This document shows, piece after piece, positions 9,111-18,644 of a DNA stretch of 64,000 bases (positions within the stretch are counted from its first letter, which is position 1; the number at the start of each line of letters is the position of its first letter). The stretch comes from Neobacillus pocheonensis (GTDB lineage Bacteria > Bacillota > Bacilli > Bacillales > Cytobacillaceae). Under the pieces are notes generated by a model. It saw nothing but the letters and a program-made list of their open reading frames with translations. It did no database searches and was not told the DNA's origin. The DNA lies in contig JAMQCR010000002.1 in assembly GCA_023702235.1 (NCBI GenBank), positions 806,001-870,000 of the forward strand, written 5' to 3'. The translations under genes were made by a program, and so were the position numbers.

Positions 9111-9795
9111 ATGGATCGGTTGCCTTTTTCTTCGATTCACAAAAAGGTTCGTATTGCTTTGTCTATTGCCTATTTATTTGAGTTGGCCGATTTAAATACG
9201 TTTTCATATGCATCTCCGGCTTTGGTAAAACAATGGCACTTGCCATTAAGTGTTATAGCAACAATCAACTCCATTGCCTTCTTTGGAATGTTTTTGGGAG
9301 CCTCTGCAGGGGATGGCTCGGTGATAAGGTAGGAAGAAAGAAATCTATAATTATTTCTCATCTATTATTATCTTTTTTCTGAGTAGTGAATGCGTTTTCG
9401 TGGGACGCCTGGTCCCTGGCGATTTCCAGAGTTATTACCGGAATGGCGACTTCGTCATTGCAATTGTAGTATTTTTATTCGGGGCAACACTAAATCCTGT
9501 ACTAATTGTTGAATTTGGTTTTCTCATAAATTTTATTGAAAGAACTTTTTCTTCCAATCTTTACTGTTATACATCAGAACTTTATGGAACGGAAGTACGT
9601 TCTTTTGGACAGGGAATAACATACGGAATTGGCAGATTTTCTAATGTTTTAAGACCATTCATTATTAGTTTTGTTTACACTGGTTTTGGATATTTAAATG
9701 TATTTATTTTGATTTCACTTGTTTGGATTGTATCAGGATTAGCCATATTCCTTGGACCTCGAACCTCTAAAAGAAGCTTGGAAGAAATCAATTGA
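9111..9795 (+). pseudogene. MFS transporter paralogue with internal deletion
   Basis: The N terminus (MDRLPFSSIHKK onward) and the C terminus (VFLFGATLNPVLIVEFGF to the end) match the carrier at 228-1576. About 190 residues covering the middle helices are missing. The junction near 9448-9460 falls where TTCGTC of one segment meets TTCATTGCAATTG of another, a short microhomology. There is also a frame break near 9312 and an in-frame TGA near 9380. The gene cannot make a carrier. Its promoter module is still the best-preserved copy. Confidence 0.85.
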
Positions 9796-9969
9796 ACCAA
9801 GTAAGATAATCCTTATTCAGCAGCACAAAATCTCTAATACTTAAAAAACAGTATTAGGTAGCCAGAATCATTTCATCCTTTTAGTCGTTTGAGATGAATT
9901 AGTCGAAACTTAAACAAAAAATTTTTCTATATTATAGTTTTAAAAAAGAAAGACAATGGAGGTTAAAGT

Positions 9970-11149
9970 ATGTTTGATTATGGTCAATTACACAAGATAC
10001 CAACTGTTATTATGAGAGGGGGGACAAGTAAGGGGCTCATACTAAGAAGATCAGACCTCCCTGCAGACGAAACATTAAGGGATGGGGTCATCTTAAGGAT
10101 TTATGGCAGTCCTGACAACAGCCAAATTGATGGTTTGGGAGGAGGAACCTCAACAACTAGTAAATTAGCAATTGTCGGTCCATCCTCTCTTCCTGATGCG
10201 CATATTGATTATACTTTTGGCCAGGTGAGCCTAGATCGCCAAGTGGTTGACTATAATGTAACCTGCGGAAATTTTGTCACTGCAGTAGGTTTGTATGCCG
10301 TGGAAGAAGGATATGTACCATTAACTGAACCCATTACTTCCGTAAAAATATACAACACAAATACAAAAAAAATTATTGTTGCAGAAATACCTGTAAAAAA
10401 TGGGCAAATTCAATATGAGGGGGGATTTTCAATTGCCGGTGTTCCTGGTTCATCGTCCAGAATCATGCTTAACTTTTTAGATGCGGGCGGAACCTTTACA
10501 GGAAAAACACTCCCTACCAATAGCCCAACAGATATCATCAAGTTGGAGAATGGCCAGGAGTATGAGGTAAGTATTGTTGATTGTGTTAATACGCTGGTGT
10601 TTGTTCGGGCAGAAGATGTCGGGCAAACAGGAACAGAGCTTCCCAATGAAGTTAACGGGAATACTGTATTGCTTAATACCTTAGAGAAAATTCGTGTTAA
10701 AGCCGGGATTAAGATGGCTGATTAAAGAAGGCGAACATGTCTCTCCTTCAACCCATGCATTGCCGAAAATTGCCATGATTTCGAAGCCAAAAGAATATAA
10801 AACAGTCAATCAACAGCTTGTTAAACAAGAAGATGTTGATGTTCTTTCACGCTATATTACGATGGGATCTCTTCATAGCGCACATGCAGTGAGTGGGGCG
10901 ATGGCTCTTGCAGCAGCTGCAAAAATTAATGGAACGATCCCTAATCAAATTGCTCTAAATACCCATACCGGTATTAGTGTAGGGCATCCTTCGGGAACTT
11001 TATATGCTGATGCATCCGTAGAAAAAATGGGAGAAGAATGGTTAGTGGCACAGGCTGGCAATGGCCGGACTGCAAGAAGGTTAATGGAAGGCTACGCCTA
11101 TGTACCTACCTCCATTTTTGTTGGTAAGAAGGATGCCATGATGGCTTGA
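9970..11149 (+). pseudogene. PrpF-family isomerase (aconitate/methylaconitate/oxalomesaconate type), frameshifted
   Basis: PrpF proteins move a double bond in tricarboxylic acids such as 2-methylaconitate, aconitate or 4-oxalomesaconate. The first frame (9970-10725) begins with the diagnostic IPTVIMRGGTSKGLILR, and has DGLGGGTSTTSK and the YNVTCGNF cysteine region. The second (about 10694-11149) has GEHVSPSTHALPK and HTGISVGHPSG. The frame breaks near 10712-10716, consistent with one lost base. TGGAGG precedes ATG 9970. Next to TcuA/TcuB it probably interconverts cis- and trans-aconitate; this is inferred from context. Confidence 0.82.
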
Positions 11150-11161
11150 TCAGTTTTCATA

Positions 11162-11195
11162 TTAAGAAAAGGAGTATCCCTTCTTTTCTTTTTTG
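11162..11195 (+). terminator. Terminator-like hairpin before tcuA
   Basis: AAGAAAAG pairs with CTTTTCTT around GAGTATCCCTT and is followed by a T run. Confidence 0.55.
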
Positions 11196-11281
11196 ACAAG
11201 TAAATTAGTAATCTCTTTTTCTCTTGTAATCGCTTAACCAATTAGTTAGCTAAAAGGTTAATTTGAAAGGAGTTTTAAAAT

Positions 11282-12673
11282 ATGGAGACTGATGTTTTAG
11301 TAGTCGGCGGCGGGAACGCTGCCCTAAGTGCTGCACTGTCAGCTCGTGATCGAGGGGTAAAGGTGCTGGTCATTGAACGGGCTCCTAAATTTTATCGCGG
11401 CGGAAATAGCCGACTCACCCGGGATTATAGGGTGATGAATACAAGTGAGAACAAGTATATGACAGGCACTTATCCTGAGGAAGAATTTATGGAGGATTTA
11501 AGGCGTGTTGCAGGAGGGGAAATAAATGAATCAATTGCAAGATTAGTTGTGCGTAAATCCGAAGAACTCCCGGACTGGCTTAACAAGCAGGGGATTCAAT
11601 GGCAGCCGGCACTGTCCGGAACCCTTCATTTAGGAAGAACGAATATTTTTCAACTTGGCGGCGGCAAGGCTGTGATAAATTCATACTATCAAACCGCTAA
11701 GGTAAAAGGGGTAGAAGTCTGGTACGATTCAATGCTTGAAGATATAGAAATGAATGGCACTGAGTTCAATGCTGCTAAAGTTCGCAGGAATAACGGGATC
11801 GAGACGATTAAAGCGAAAGCTATTATATTTGCTTCGGGTGGTTTTGAAGCAAATATAGAATGGCACAAACGTTACTGGGGAGAGGCTGCTGAGAATTTTA
11901 TCATTCGTGGTACCCCATATAATCAAGGTAATGTTCTTGAAATGCTTCTTAATAAAGGTGCAGCCCAGGTAGGAGAACCAGACGCGTTTCACGCCGTTGC
12001 GGTTGATGGCAGGGCACCAAAGTTTGACGGAGGAATTGTTACCCGTCTTGACAGTGTACCATTTGGGATTGTGGTAAATAAGAATGGTCAGCGGTTCTAC
12101 GACGAGGGAGAAGATTTTTGGCCAAAACGATATGCTATTTGGGGTGGACTCATTGCCCGGCAGCCCAATCAAGTTGCATACTCGATTATTGACAGTAAGG
12201 CACTTGGAAAATTCATGCCTTCGGTATTCGAACCAATTTCTGCCGGATCAATCGAGGAATTGGCTGAAAAACTTGGTCTTAATCCTAAAGTAGTGGCTAA
12301 GACCGTTAATGACTTTAACAAGGCCGTTCGCCCAGGAACATTTAATCCAGCTGAGCTAGACAACTGTAAAACAGAAGGATTAACACCGGTAAAAAGCCAT
12401 TGGGCGGTACGGATTGATAAGCCTCCATTTTATGCATATCCACTGAAGACTGGCATTACATTTACCTACCTTGCGGTAGAAGTAAACGAACAGGCAAGGA
12501 TCAAGTGGAAGGATAGACGCATCTGTAACAATATGTTTGCAGCAGGAGAAATGGCAGCAGGTAATGTACTGCGCCGTGGGTATCTGGCTGGTTTTGGACT
12601 CACGATGGGCGCAGTTTTAGGGAGAATTGCAGGGGAGGAAGCAGCAAATGCAGTCAAAAGAGCTACTAAATGA
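11282..12673 (+). CDS. tcuA: FAD-dependent tricarballylate dehydrogenase TcuA
   Basis: TcuA oxidises tricarballylate to cis-aconitate and passes electrons to TcuB. The 463-aa protein has an N-terminal FAD-binding motif (VVGGGNAALSAA, residues 6-17), then RGGNSRLTRDYR, and a C-terminal NNMFAAGEMAAGN FAD block, as in the fumarate reductase/succinate dehydrogenase flavoprotein family. GAAAGGAG precedes ATG 11282. Its 3' end overlaps tcuB by 26 bases, so the two are translationally coupled. The gene is intact, unlike its upstream neighbours. A fumarate-reductase-like reverse role cannot be excluded. Confidence 0.92.
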   Translation: METDVLVVGGGNAALSAALSARDRGVKVLVIERAPKFYRGGNSRLTRDYRVMNTSENKYMTGTYPEEEFMEDLRRVAGGEINESIARLVVRKSEELPDWLNKQGIQWQPALSGTLHLGRTNIFQLGGGKAVINSYYQTAKVKGVEVWYDSMLEDIEMNGTEFNAAKVRRNNGIETIKAKAIIFASGGFEANIEWHKRYWGEAAENFIIRGTPYNQGNVLEMLLNKGAAQVGEPDAFHAVAVDGRAPKFDGGIVTRLDSVPFGIVVNKNGQRFYDEGEDFWPKRYAIWGGLIARQPNQVAYSIIDSKALGKFMPSVFEPISAGSIEELAEKLGLNPKVVAKTVNDFNKAVRPGTFNPAELDNCKTEGLTPVKSHWAVRIDKPPFYAYPLKTGITFTYLAVEVNEQARIKWKDRRICNNMFAAGEMAAGNVLRRGYLAGFGLTMGAVLGRIAGEEAANAVKRATK

Positions 12674-13817
12674 TGGAAAACGTCAAATGAAATTATGTAA
12701 TGCATGCCGTTATTGCGAAGGATACTGTGCTGTATGGCAATCGATAGAGTTGCGCCGGGATTTTACTGATAATGACATGACTTATTTGGCTAATTTGTGC
12801 CATGATTGCCGGGACTGCTATTATGCATGTCCATTTACGACACCGCACGAGTTTGGCATTAACCCGCCAAAGTTGTTTGCTCAATTGCGCGAAGAAACAT
12901 ACCGAAAATATGCAAGCCCAAGAGTATTTGCCAAAGCACTCGGAGAAAAGCGCAGCGGCTTTTGGATCACATTTTTCTTTGGAATCATTTTAATGGTCGC
13001 ATTAATTATAGGAACCAACGGAACTTCAGGACTTTTGAAGACGCATCTAGGAACAGGTGCATTCTATGAGTCTCTTTCTGAAGTTGTAATGATTGTTGTT
13101 TTCTTGGCATTAGGAATTTGGATGGTTGGTGGCTGGATTATAGGAATGAGCAGATTCTGGCAAGATATTAAGTCACCAAAATCAGAGAAAGTTATCGGAA
13201 AAGATTTTGTTACTGGTACAAAATATGCGTTAAGCCTTCGCTATCTTGGCGGAGAAGGATCAGGCTGTACGTATCCAACTGACGAACCTTCGACTACTCG
13301 CCGTAAGCTTCACCATTTTGTATCTTATGGATTTATGCTAGATTTAGCTTCAACAGCATTAGGCTCATTTTACGCACACGTTTTACACATTCCGGCTCCA
13401 TATCCTCTGTACCATCCAGTAGTAATTCTAGGGATCCTAGGTGGACTAGGAATCATTATTGGGGTTGTCGGACTATTGGCTCTTAAAGCCAAAAGTGATT
13501 CTGAAGTCCATGATAAAGGTGCTCAACAGTCAGGAACTTCTTTTGCAGTTGTATTATTGACTGTTGCGGTAACTGGGATGATCTTGTTACTGGCTCGTGA
13601 TACTGCTGCAATGGGGATTTTATTGGCAATCCATTTAGGAAGTGTTGCAGCCCTATTCTTTACAGCTCCATATACTAAATTTGCTCATTTCGTTTATCGT
13701 TATTTGGCACTTATTCGTTATGCACAAGAAGAAAGAATAGCAGCGGGTGCAGCACAAGAAGTAAAAACACAAAAACAACCTATTAAGCCTGGTGCATCAG
13801 TTATGAGTAAGCATTAA
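12648..13817 (+). CDS. tcuB: TcuB, membrane iron-sulfur electron carrier for tricarballylate oxidation
   Basis: TcuB reoxidises TcuA and feeds electrons to the quinone pool. The 389-aa protein has two cysteine clusters near the N terminus, CNACRYCEGYC and CHDCRDCYYACPF, for iron-sulfur centres. A run of membrane segments follows from about residue 105 to the C terminus. The histidines in RRKLHHFV and HVLHIP may bind heme. GGGGAGG at 12632-12638 is 9 bases before ATG 12648; the in-frame TTG at 12627 has no such site. TcuA-TcuB adjacency matches the known tcu operon. Confidence 0.92.
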   Translation: MQSKELLNDGKRQMKLCNACRYCEGYCAVWQSIELRRDFTDNDMTYLANLCHDCRDCYYACPFTTPHEFGINPPKLFAQLREETYRKYASPRVFAKALGEKRSGFWITFFFGIILMVALIIGTNGTSGLLKTHLGTGAFYESLSEVVMIVVFLALGIWMVGGWIIGMSRFWQDIKSPKSEKVIGKDFVTGTKYALSLRYLGGEGSGCTYPTDEPSTTRRKLHHFVSYGFMLDLASTALGSFYAHVLHIPAPYPLYHPVVILGILGGLGIIIGVVGLLALKAKSDSEVHDKGAQQSGTSFAVVLLTVAVTGMILLLARDTAAMGILLAIHLGSVAALFFTAPYTKFAHFVYRYLALIRYAQEERIAAGAAQEVKTQKQPIKPGASVMSKH

Positions 13818-13902
13818 TTAAAGGTTATATCTTTCAACGCAAGACATACCACAACTAAGCTTTAAAAAATAAACAAGTTATTTTTAAAATATAAAAATGA
13901 GA

Positions 13903-13933
13903 GGTTTCGCGTAATAAATAGCGAAGTCTTTTT
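13903..13933 (+). terminator. Terminator downstream of tcuAB
   Basis: TTTCGC pairs with GCGAA across a 10-base AT loop and is followed by TCTTTTT. Confidence 0.7.
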
Positions 13934-14116
13934 GTGCACTAAGCAAATCGCTACATCGAAACAAATGACCAGACGGAAAAGAGAGTATCAGAATTTTTAC
14001 CACCGGTAATATCCGTAAAAAATTGATTAGGTAAATATTAACGCTATCGAATAGTACTATCGACGCTCTAGCAGCCATCTAGCCCGTGAAAATGCCAAGG
14101 GTTCGGGTTGGTGTCA

Positions 14117-14152
14117 TTTGGTGGCAACAAAACCAATCATATTGCCACCAAA
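14117..14152. repeat. 11-bp perfect inverted repeat
   Basis: TTTGGTGGCAA (14117-14127) and TTGCCACCAAA (14142-14152) flank a 14-base loop in a stretch (13.9-15.2 kb) with no long gene. It may be a remnant of an integrated element. Confidence 0.6.
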
Positions 14153-14300
14153 AACATCTGTTTATATCATTTGAGTCTATAAGAAGCCTATTTAATCAAC
14201 AACTTCAAATTAAAACTGTTATAATCGAATGCACCTGACGACCTTGACAGGGTTGGGGTCACAAGTTCAATAAGTTTATTCTCCCTTTGGGTGACAAATA

Positions 14301-14330
14301 GAAAAAGAGGAGGGTTGTTTAAACCTCCTC
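14301..14330 (-). terminator. Minus-strand terminator without a gene
   Basis: GAGGAGG (14307-14313) pairs with CCTCCTC (14324-14330). Read on the minus strand the stem is followed by TTTTTC. No intact minus-strand gene ends here, which suggests a deleted gene to its right. Confidence 0.6.
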
Positions 14331-14367
14331 AATTACTGATTTAATCCTATTTTTAAAACAGGAAAAC

Positions 14368-14397
14368 TGGTCACACCTTTGGTCACAACTTGGTCAC
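14368..14397. repeat. Three short direct repeats TGGTCAC
   Basis: TGGTCAC occurs at 14368, 14380 and 14391 with 11-12 base spacing, about one helical turn. Such iterons are seen near recombinase genes and protein-binding arrays. Function unknown. Confidence 0.5.
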
Positions 14398-14530
14398 GAA
14401 TTAGATGTTTTTATATTTTATTAGATAATATTAAATGATATATGACTTGTTAAAAGGTGCATTAAATCAAGACTTTATGCCATTAGATTAATCTAGATGA
14501 AATCAAAAAAGATACCTTCCCTCTAACTTC

Positions 14531-14630
14531 AAAACTGTTCGTGCGGTACGTGACACCGCAGCTGGGTTAGATTCCCAGGTAGTCTCGTCAACCAAACACA
14601 GTAATTAAATCGGTTTGAACAGTTTTTTTT
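14531..14630 (+). ncRNA. Candidate structured RNA ending in a terminator-like U run
   Basis: A closing helix pairs AAAACTGTTC (14531-14540) with GAACAGTTTT (14617-14626), and the 3' strand runs into eight Ts. Inside are two compact hairpins separated by one base: TGCGGT/ACCGCA with a 7-base loop (14542-14560), and CTGGG/CCCAG with a 7-base loop TTAGATT (14562-14578). The second looks like a tRNA T arm, but the spacing and 3' end do not make a tRNA. I do not recognise the class; it could be a small RNA, a leader or a tRNA-derived attachment scar. Confidence 0.45.
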
Positions 14631-14775
14631 GCTGTAACTTAACAGGGGTTTAAACCTTGAATTGAAAGTAAAAGTAACGATTAATTTTCTAAAAATCACA
14701 TAGTACTAGTGTGACTGATTCTATGTGTACCGATATTTCAAATCTACCAAATTCATGATTAAAGGTGGATTTTTT

Positions 14776-14859
14776 ATGCTACCCGTAATGCTGTTTTACT
14801 TTTTTAGTACTTTCCTTGAATTAGGGGGAATCGGAATTTACAGTTTTTTCCAAGAATAA
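14776..14859 (+). CDS. Possible 27-aa hydrophobic peptide
   Basis: AAGGTGG lies 7 bases before ATG 14776. The ORF encodes a 27-residue, mostly hydrophobic peptide (MLPVMLFYFFSTFLELGG...) that could form one membrane helix. Nothing else supports it, and no function is recognised. Confidence 0.35.
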   Translation: MLPVMLFYFFSTFLELGGIGIYSFFQE

Positions 14860-14937
14860 GAATGTTTAAGGAAAAGGGCTCTTGCTCTTTTTGCATCTTA
14901 GAAGTCTTAATATTCTATTCGATGTACGGCTAAACTT

Positions 14938-14982
14938 TTGACATAAAATATATTTTGTTAGTTTATTTAATAGACAAACTAA
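14938..14982 (+). promoter_or_regulatory. Promoter with XylR-type operator upstream of the IclR gene
   Basis: TTGACA (14938-14943) is followed by an operator at 14958-14982: TTAGTTTATT, then TAAT, then AGACAAACTAA. The arms and spacing match the known Bacillus xyl operator (TAGTTTATT-N4-AAACAAACTAA). A XylR repressor gene is not in the window. The 210 bases between this site and the IclR gene contain only fragments, as if a xylose gene was lost. Confidence 0.7.
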
Positions 14983-15193
14983 GTTTATGATGCTATTATT
15001 AATTTGCAAGAATGTTAAAATAATGAAAATTCATAAAAGTATGAAACTGTTTTGAAAAAGCAGTTGAAGCTGAACGTCGTAAAGCCCAATGGTAAAATGG
15101 CAATTACAAAAAATTAATTAAATTGGTTCAAAGCCAAAAAAACCTAAAAAAGGATGTACAAAATACACTTAGTATTCTGTTGGGAGTTTTATC

Positions 15194-15970
15194 ATGTCAA
15201 TTATTCAATCCGTGCAAAGAGCTTTAAACATTCTTGATTTATTCGATGAATTCAACCCAGAGCTAAAAATTACTGAAATTAGTTCCAAGCTAGGCTTAAA
15301 TAAGAGTACGACTCATTCACTTTTGAAAACGCTTAAAGAGCAAAATTATATTAAGCAGGACATGGAGTCGGGTAAATACAGCTTGGGGATGAAACTCATC
15401 GAAAGGGGCAATTTCCTTCTAAACTATTTGGATATCCGGAACATAGCAAAAAGGTTTCTGACTGAATTATCTCACAACACCGGAAATACAACCCATTTAG
15501 TTATTTTAGATGGAAAAATGGGGATATACATCGATAAAGTCGAGGGTCCAAATAAAACGATTGTTTTTTCTCGTATTGGCCGCAGTGTCCCGATTCATTC
15601 CAGTGCTGTTGGAAAGGTCCTAGTTGCTTTTAAGTCAAAACAGGAGCTTTACTCCCTATTAACCGGGTATGATTTTTTTCCTCAAACCGTTCATACGATA
15701 AGGAACAAAGAGACGTATATGGAAGTTTTGCAACAGGTGGTGAGAGATGGTTACGCAGTCGACGCTGAAGAAAATGAAGAGGGCGTTACCTGTATAGCGG
15801 TACCAATATTTGATCATACATCTACCGTTATTGCAACGATTAGCATGTCGTTTCCGGTTTCCGGCTTTACACCAGGAGTGAAGCAGCATGTAATCGAAAT
15901 GTTAAAGAATTCTGCTGCCGCTATTTCCGAACAGATTGGCTGTAAATTCAATCATTACACGTTCTCTTAA
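15194..15970 (+). CDS. IclR-family transcriptional regulator
   Basis: The 258-aa protein has an N-terminal winged helix-turn-helix (about residues 8-65, with KITEISSKLGLNKSTTHSLLKTL) and the IclR effector-binding domain with RIGRSVPIHSSAVGKV and EENEEGVTCIAVPIFD. GGGAG precedes ATG 15194. It is the first gene of the sugar-acid cluster and probably controls the dehydratase and dehydrogenase genes behind it in response to a 2-keto-3-deoxy sugar acid, as KdgR-type IclR proteins do; this is inference. Confidence 0.88.
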   Translation: MSIIQSVQRALNILDLFDEFNPELKITEISSKLGLNKSTTHSLLKTLKEQNYIKQDMESGKYSLGMKLIERGNFLLNYLDIRNIAKRFLTELSHNTGNTTHLVILDGKMGIYIDKVEGPNKTIVFSRIGRSVPIHSSAVGKVLVAFKSKQELYSLLTGYDFFPQTVHTIRNKETYMEVLQQVVRDGYAVDAEENEEGVTCIAVPIFDHTSTVIATISMSFPVSGFTPGVKQHVIEMLKNSAAAISEQIGCKFNHYTFS

Positions 15971-16137
15971 AATTTTTTAGATTTTTGTGAGAACGCAGTT
16001 TGATAATGCTGAACAAATAGGGAGTAGTAAAATAGATTCGGATAGCAAGTAGGTTTTTGTTGATTGTTTTTCAGTTATCATCATCATCACCTTATTGTTT
16101 ATAGGAGTATATTTTAAATCAAAAGGGGACTTCTTTT

Positions 16138-17031
16138 ATGAGAATAATATGTTATAAATCCGAACAAAAAGCGGACCAACTGGCTGCATTGACGGAAAGT
16201 GGGCAAATCTATGATTTACCTTATCATAGTTTCTTACAGCTTATGAAGGAAGCAGAGACTAACAATCAGGGTTGTTTAGCTTTAGTTCAACAGGTGATTC
16301 AAGATTCACTTCCTATCATTGAAAAACTGGAAGAACTTCAATTGACTTTGCCAATCCGTCCGGAAGAAGTTTGGGCTTCTGGAGTGACTTATTTAAAAAG
16401 CCGGGAAGCGAGAAACTTGGAATCAAAATCAACGAAGAATGAATCGATTTATGACAAAGTATATGATGCTGAAAGACCCGAATTATTTATGAAATCAACG
16501 TTACATAGAACAATAGGACCGGGTACTCCAGTATATATTAGGACAGATTCCAACTGGCAGATCCCGGAACCAGAACTTGGCCTGGTTTTGAGCAGTAAAG
16601 GCGATATTGTCGGATATACGATAGGAAATGACATGAGCAGTCGCGATATCGAGGGTGAAAATCCATTATATCTTCCACAGGCAAAAATTTGGAAAAACTC
16701 TTGTTCGATTGGCCCTACTATTCGTTTAGCGGAGACGGTTGAGGATCCTTATAATCTAGTAATTACCTGCCGAATCTATCGCAACGATGAAAAGGTTTTT
16801 GAAGATAGTGCAAATACATCACAGTTAAAAAGAAAATATGATGAATTAGTCTCTTATTTGTGCCGTGATAATGTGGTTTTTGATGGAACAGTATTGTTAA
16901 CCGGAACATGCATTGTCCCCGACGAGGATTTTACTCTGGCAGATGGCGATGTTATTGAAATAGAGATTAGTGGAATAGGCGTTCTACGAAACCCTGTGCA
17001 AGTTCAAAATAGCGTGAAACTAGCAAACTAG
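16138..17031 (+). CDS. FAH-family protein, probable 2-keto-3-deoxy-pentonate dehydratase
   Basis: The 297-aa protein belongs to the fumarylacetoacetate hydrolase fold. It has EPELGLVLSSKGDIVGYTIG with the Glu metal ligands, NDMSSRDIEGENPLYLPQAK and a SCSIGPTI segment. This pattern is typical of 2-keto-3-deoxyxylonate/arabinonate dehydratases, which form 2,5-dioxovalerate. AAAGGGG precedes ATG 16138, and the aldehyde dehydrogenase that would use the product starts 13 bases after the stop codon. Substrate assignment rests on this context. Confidence 0.82.
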   Translation: MRIICYKSEQKADQLAALTESGQIYDLPYHSFLQLMKEAETNNQGCLALVQQVIQDSLPIIEKLEELQLTLPIRPEEVWASGVTYLKSREARNLESKSTKNESIYDKVYDAERPELFMKSTLHRTIGPGTPVYIRTDSNWQIPEPELGLVLSSKGDIVGYTIGNDMSSRDIEGENPLYLPQAKIWKNSCSIGPTIRLAETVEDPYNLVITCRIYRNDEKVFEDSANTSQLKRKYDELVSYLCRDNVVFDGTVLLTGTCIVPDEDFTLADGDVIEIEISGIGVLRNPVQVQNSVKLAN

Positions 17032-17044
17032 GAGGACTATAAAC

Positions 17045-18503
17045 ATGGCAATTTTATCTCCAACTAAAACTTTTTTAAACTATATCAATGGTAATTGGCA
17101 AGCTGGTTCTTCCGATGAAACATTGGCAAGTATTAATCCAGCCAACCGTGAAGTTGTAGGCTATGTCCAAAGCTCAACCAGAAAAGATTTAAATGAAGCT
17201 GTTCAATCTGCGAAACATGCACAAAAAGCCTGGAGTAAGTTACCTGGGGTTGAGAGAGGAAATCTTTTGTTTAAAGCCGCTGAAATTCTTGAAAAAAATC
17301 TGGATGTAGTGGCGGAAACCATGACAAGGGAAATGGGAAAAACTTTGCTTGAGGCAAAGGGGGAAACTGCCCGCGGTGTCGCTATTTTACGTTATTACGC
17401 TGGTGAAGGTATGAGGAAAATGGGTGATTTGATTCCAGCATCAGACGCGCAAGCCCTTCAGTTTAGCAAACGAGTTTCATTGGGCGTTGTTGGTGTGATT
17501 ACACCATGGAATTTTCCTGTTGCGATTCCAATATGGAAAGCAGCCCCGGCTCTGATTTATGGAAATACGGTTGTTCTGAAGCCGGCAACGGAAGTGGCCG
17601 TAACGGCTGCGAAAGTGGTTGAGTGCTTCGACCAGGCAGGTTTCCCAAAAGGTGTGATTAACTTGATTACCGGCAGAGGCTCCGTTATTGGTCAAGGACT
17701 TGCTGAACATCCAGATGTAGCAGCTGTCACATTTACTGGTTCAAACTCAGTTGGGAAGCAAATTGGTCAAACAGCTGCCGCGGCGCCAAATATCAACTCG
17801 AAATGGGCGGGAAAAATCCAATTATCATTGCAAATGATGCTGATATTGATCAGGCTGTTGCTGCCGTTTTAAGTGGCGGGCTTAAATCTACCGGTCAAAA
17901 ATGTACTTGCAGTAGCCGTGTAATTGTTCAAAGCGGTGTTTACAGCCAATTTAAGGAGAAATTAGTTGCCGAAGTCAAAAAGATTAAAGTCGGGAATGGT
18001 TTGAATCCAGATACATGGATGGGCCTTGTGCATCAGAAGATCAGTACAATACAGTGAAATACTATATTCAAAAAGGGATTGAAGAAGGGGCGAAAATTTT
18101 AATTGGTGGTGATTCACCAGAGTCTGAGGAATTAAAACAAGGATTCTATGTGAATCCAACGGTATTTGACCATGTTACTTCCGGCATGACGATTGCCCAA
18201 GAGGAAATTTTTGGACCCGTGTTGGCTCTTATGAAGGTTGAAACCATTGAAGAAGCCATCGAGGTAGCCAATGATATCGAATTTGGCTTAAGTGCTTCTA
18301 TTTTTACAAAAGATATCAGCAATATTCTTACTTTCATCGACGATATTGACGCAGGTCTTGTTCGTGTCAACTACGAAACAGCCGGAGTAGAACTGCAGGC
18401 TCCATTCGGCGGAATGAAAGCATCCAGCTCACATTCCCGCGAACAAGGGGAAGCAGCCAAGGAATTCTTTACAACCACCAAAACAGTCTTTATCAAAGGC
18501 TAA
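17045..18503 (+). pseudogene. 2,5-dioxovalerate (alpha-ketoglutarate semialdehyde) dehydrogenase, frameshifted
   Basis: This NAD(P)-dependent aldehyde dehydrogenase would convert 2,5-dioxovalerate to 2-oxoglutarate. It reads in three frames: 17045 to about 17795, 17803 to about 18040, and about 18015-18503. Motifs are TPWNFPVAIPIWKAAPAL, the catalytic Glu in LEMGGKNPIII, and the catalytic Cys region STGQKCTCSSRV. The breaks near 17793 and 18020 each need one added base, next to GC and G runs. AGGAGG precedes ATG 17045. Apart from the indels the sequence is complete and well conserved. Confidence 0.87.
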
Positions 18504-18644
18504 AGGGGACACGGGAGCGGTTCTTCGCCTAAATCCAATTAGGTATTTAACTCAGGTCTGCGGATTATGGAAAAAAGATATTCCAAAACGGCCAAGAATT
18601 TGAGTTTAGTAAACTCATACTTGCATTAGAAAGGAGATCTATCA

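Noticed and set aside
10690..10730. Programmed frameshifting in the broken genes
   Set aside because: No slippery heptamer followed by a pseudoknot at this or the other breaks; single-base loss is simpler.
14541..14597. tRNA or tmRNA 3' half
   Set aside because: A T-arm-like hairpin is present, but the gap to the neighbouring hairpin is one base and there is no 7-base acceptor strand followed by CCA at the right distance.
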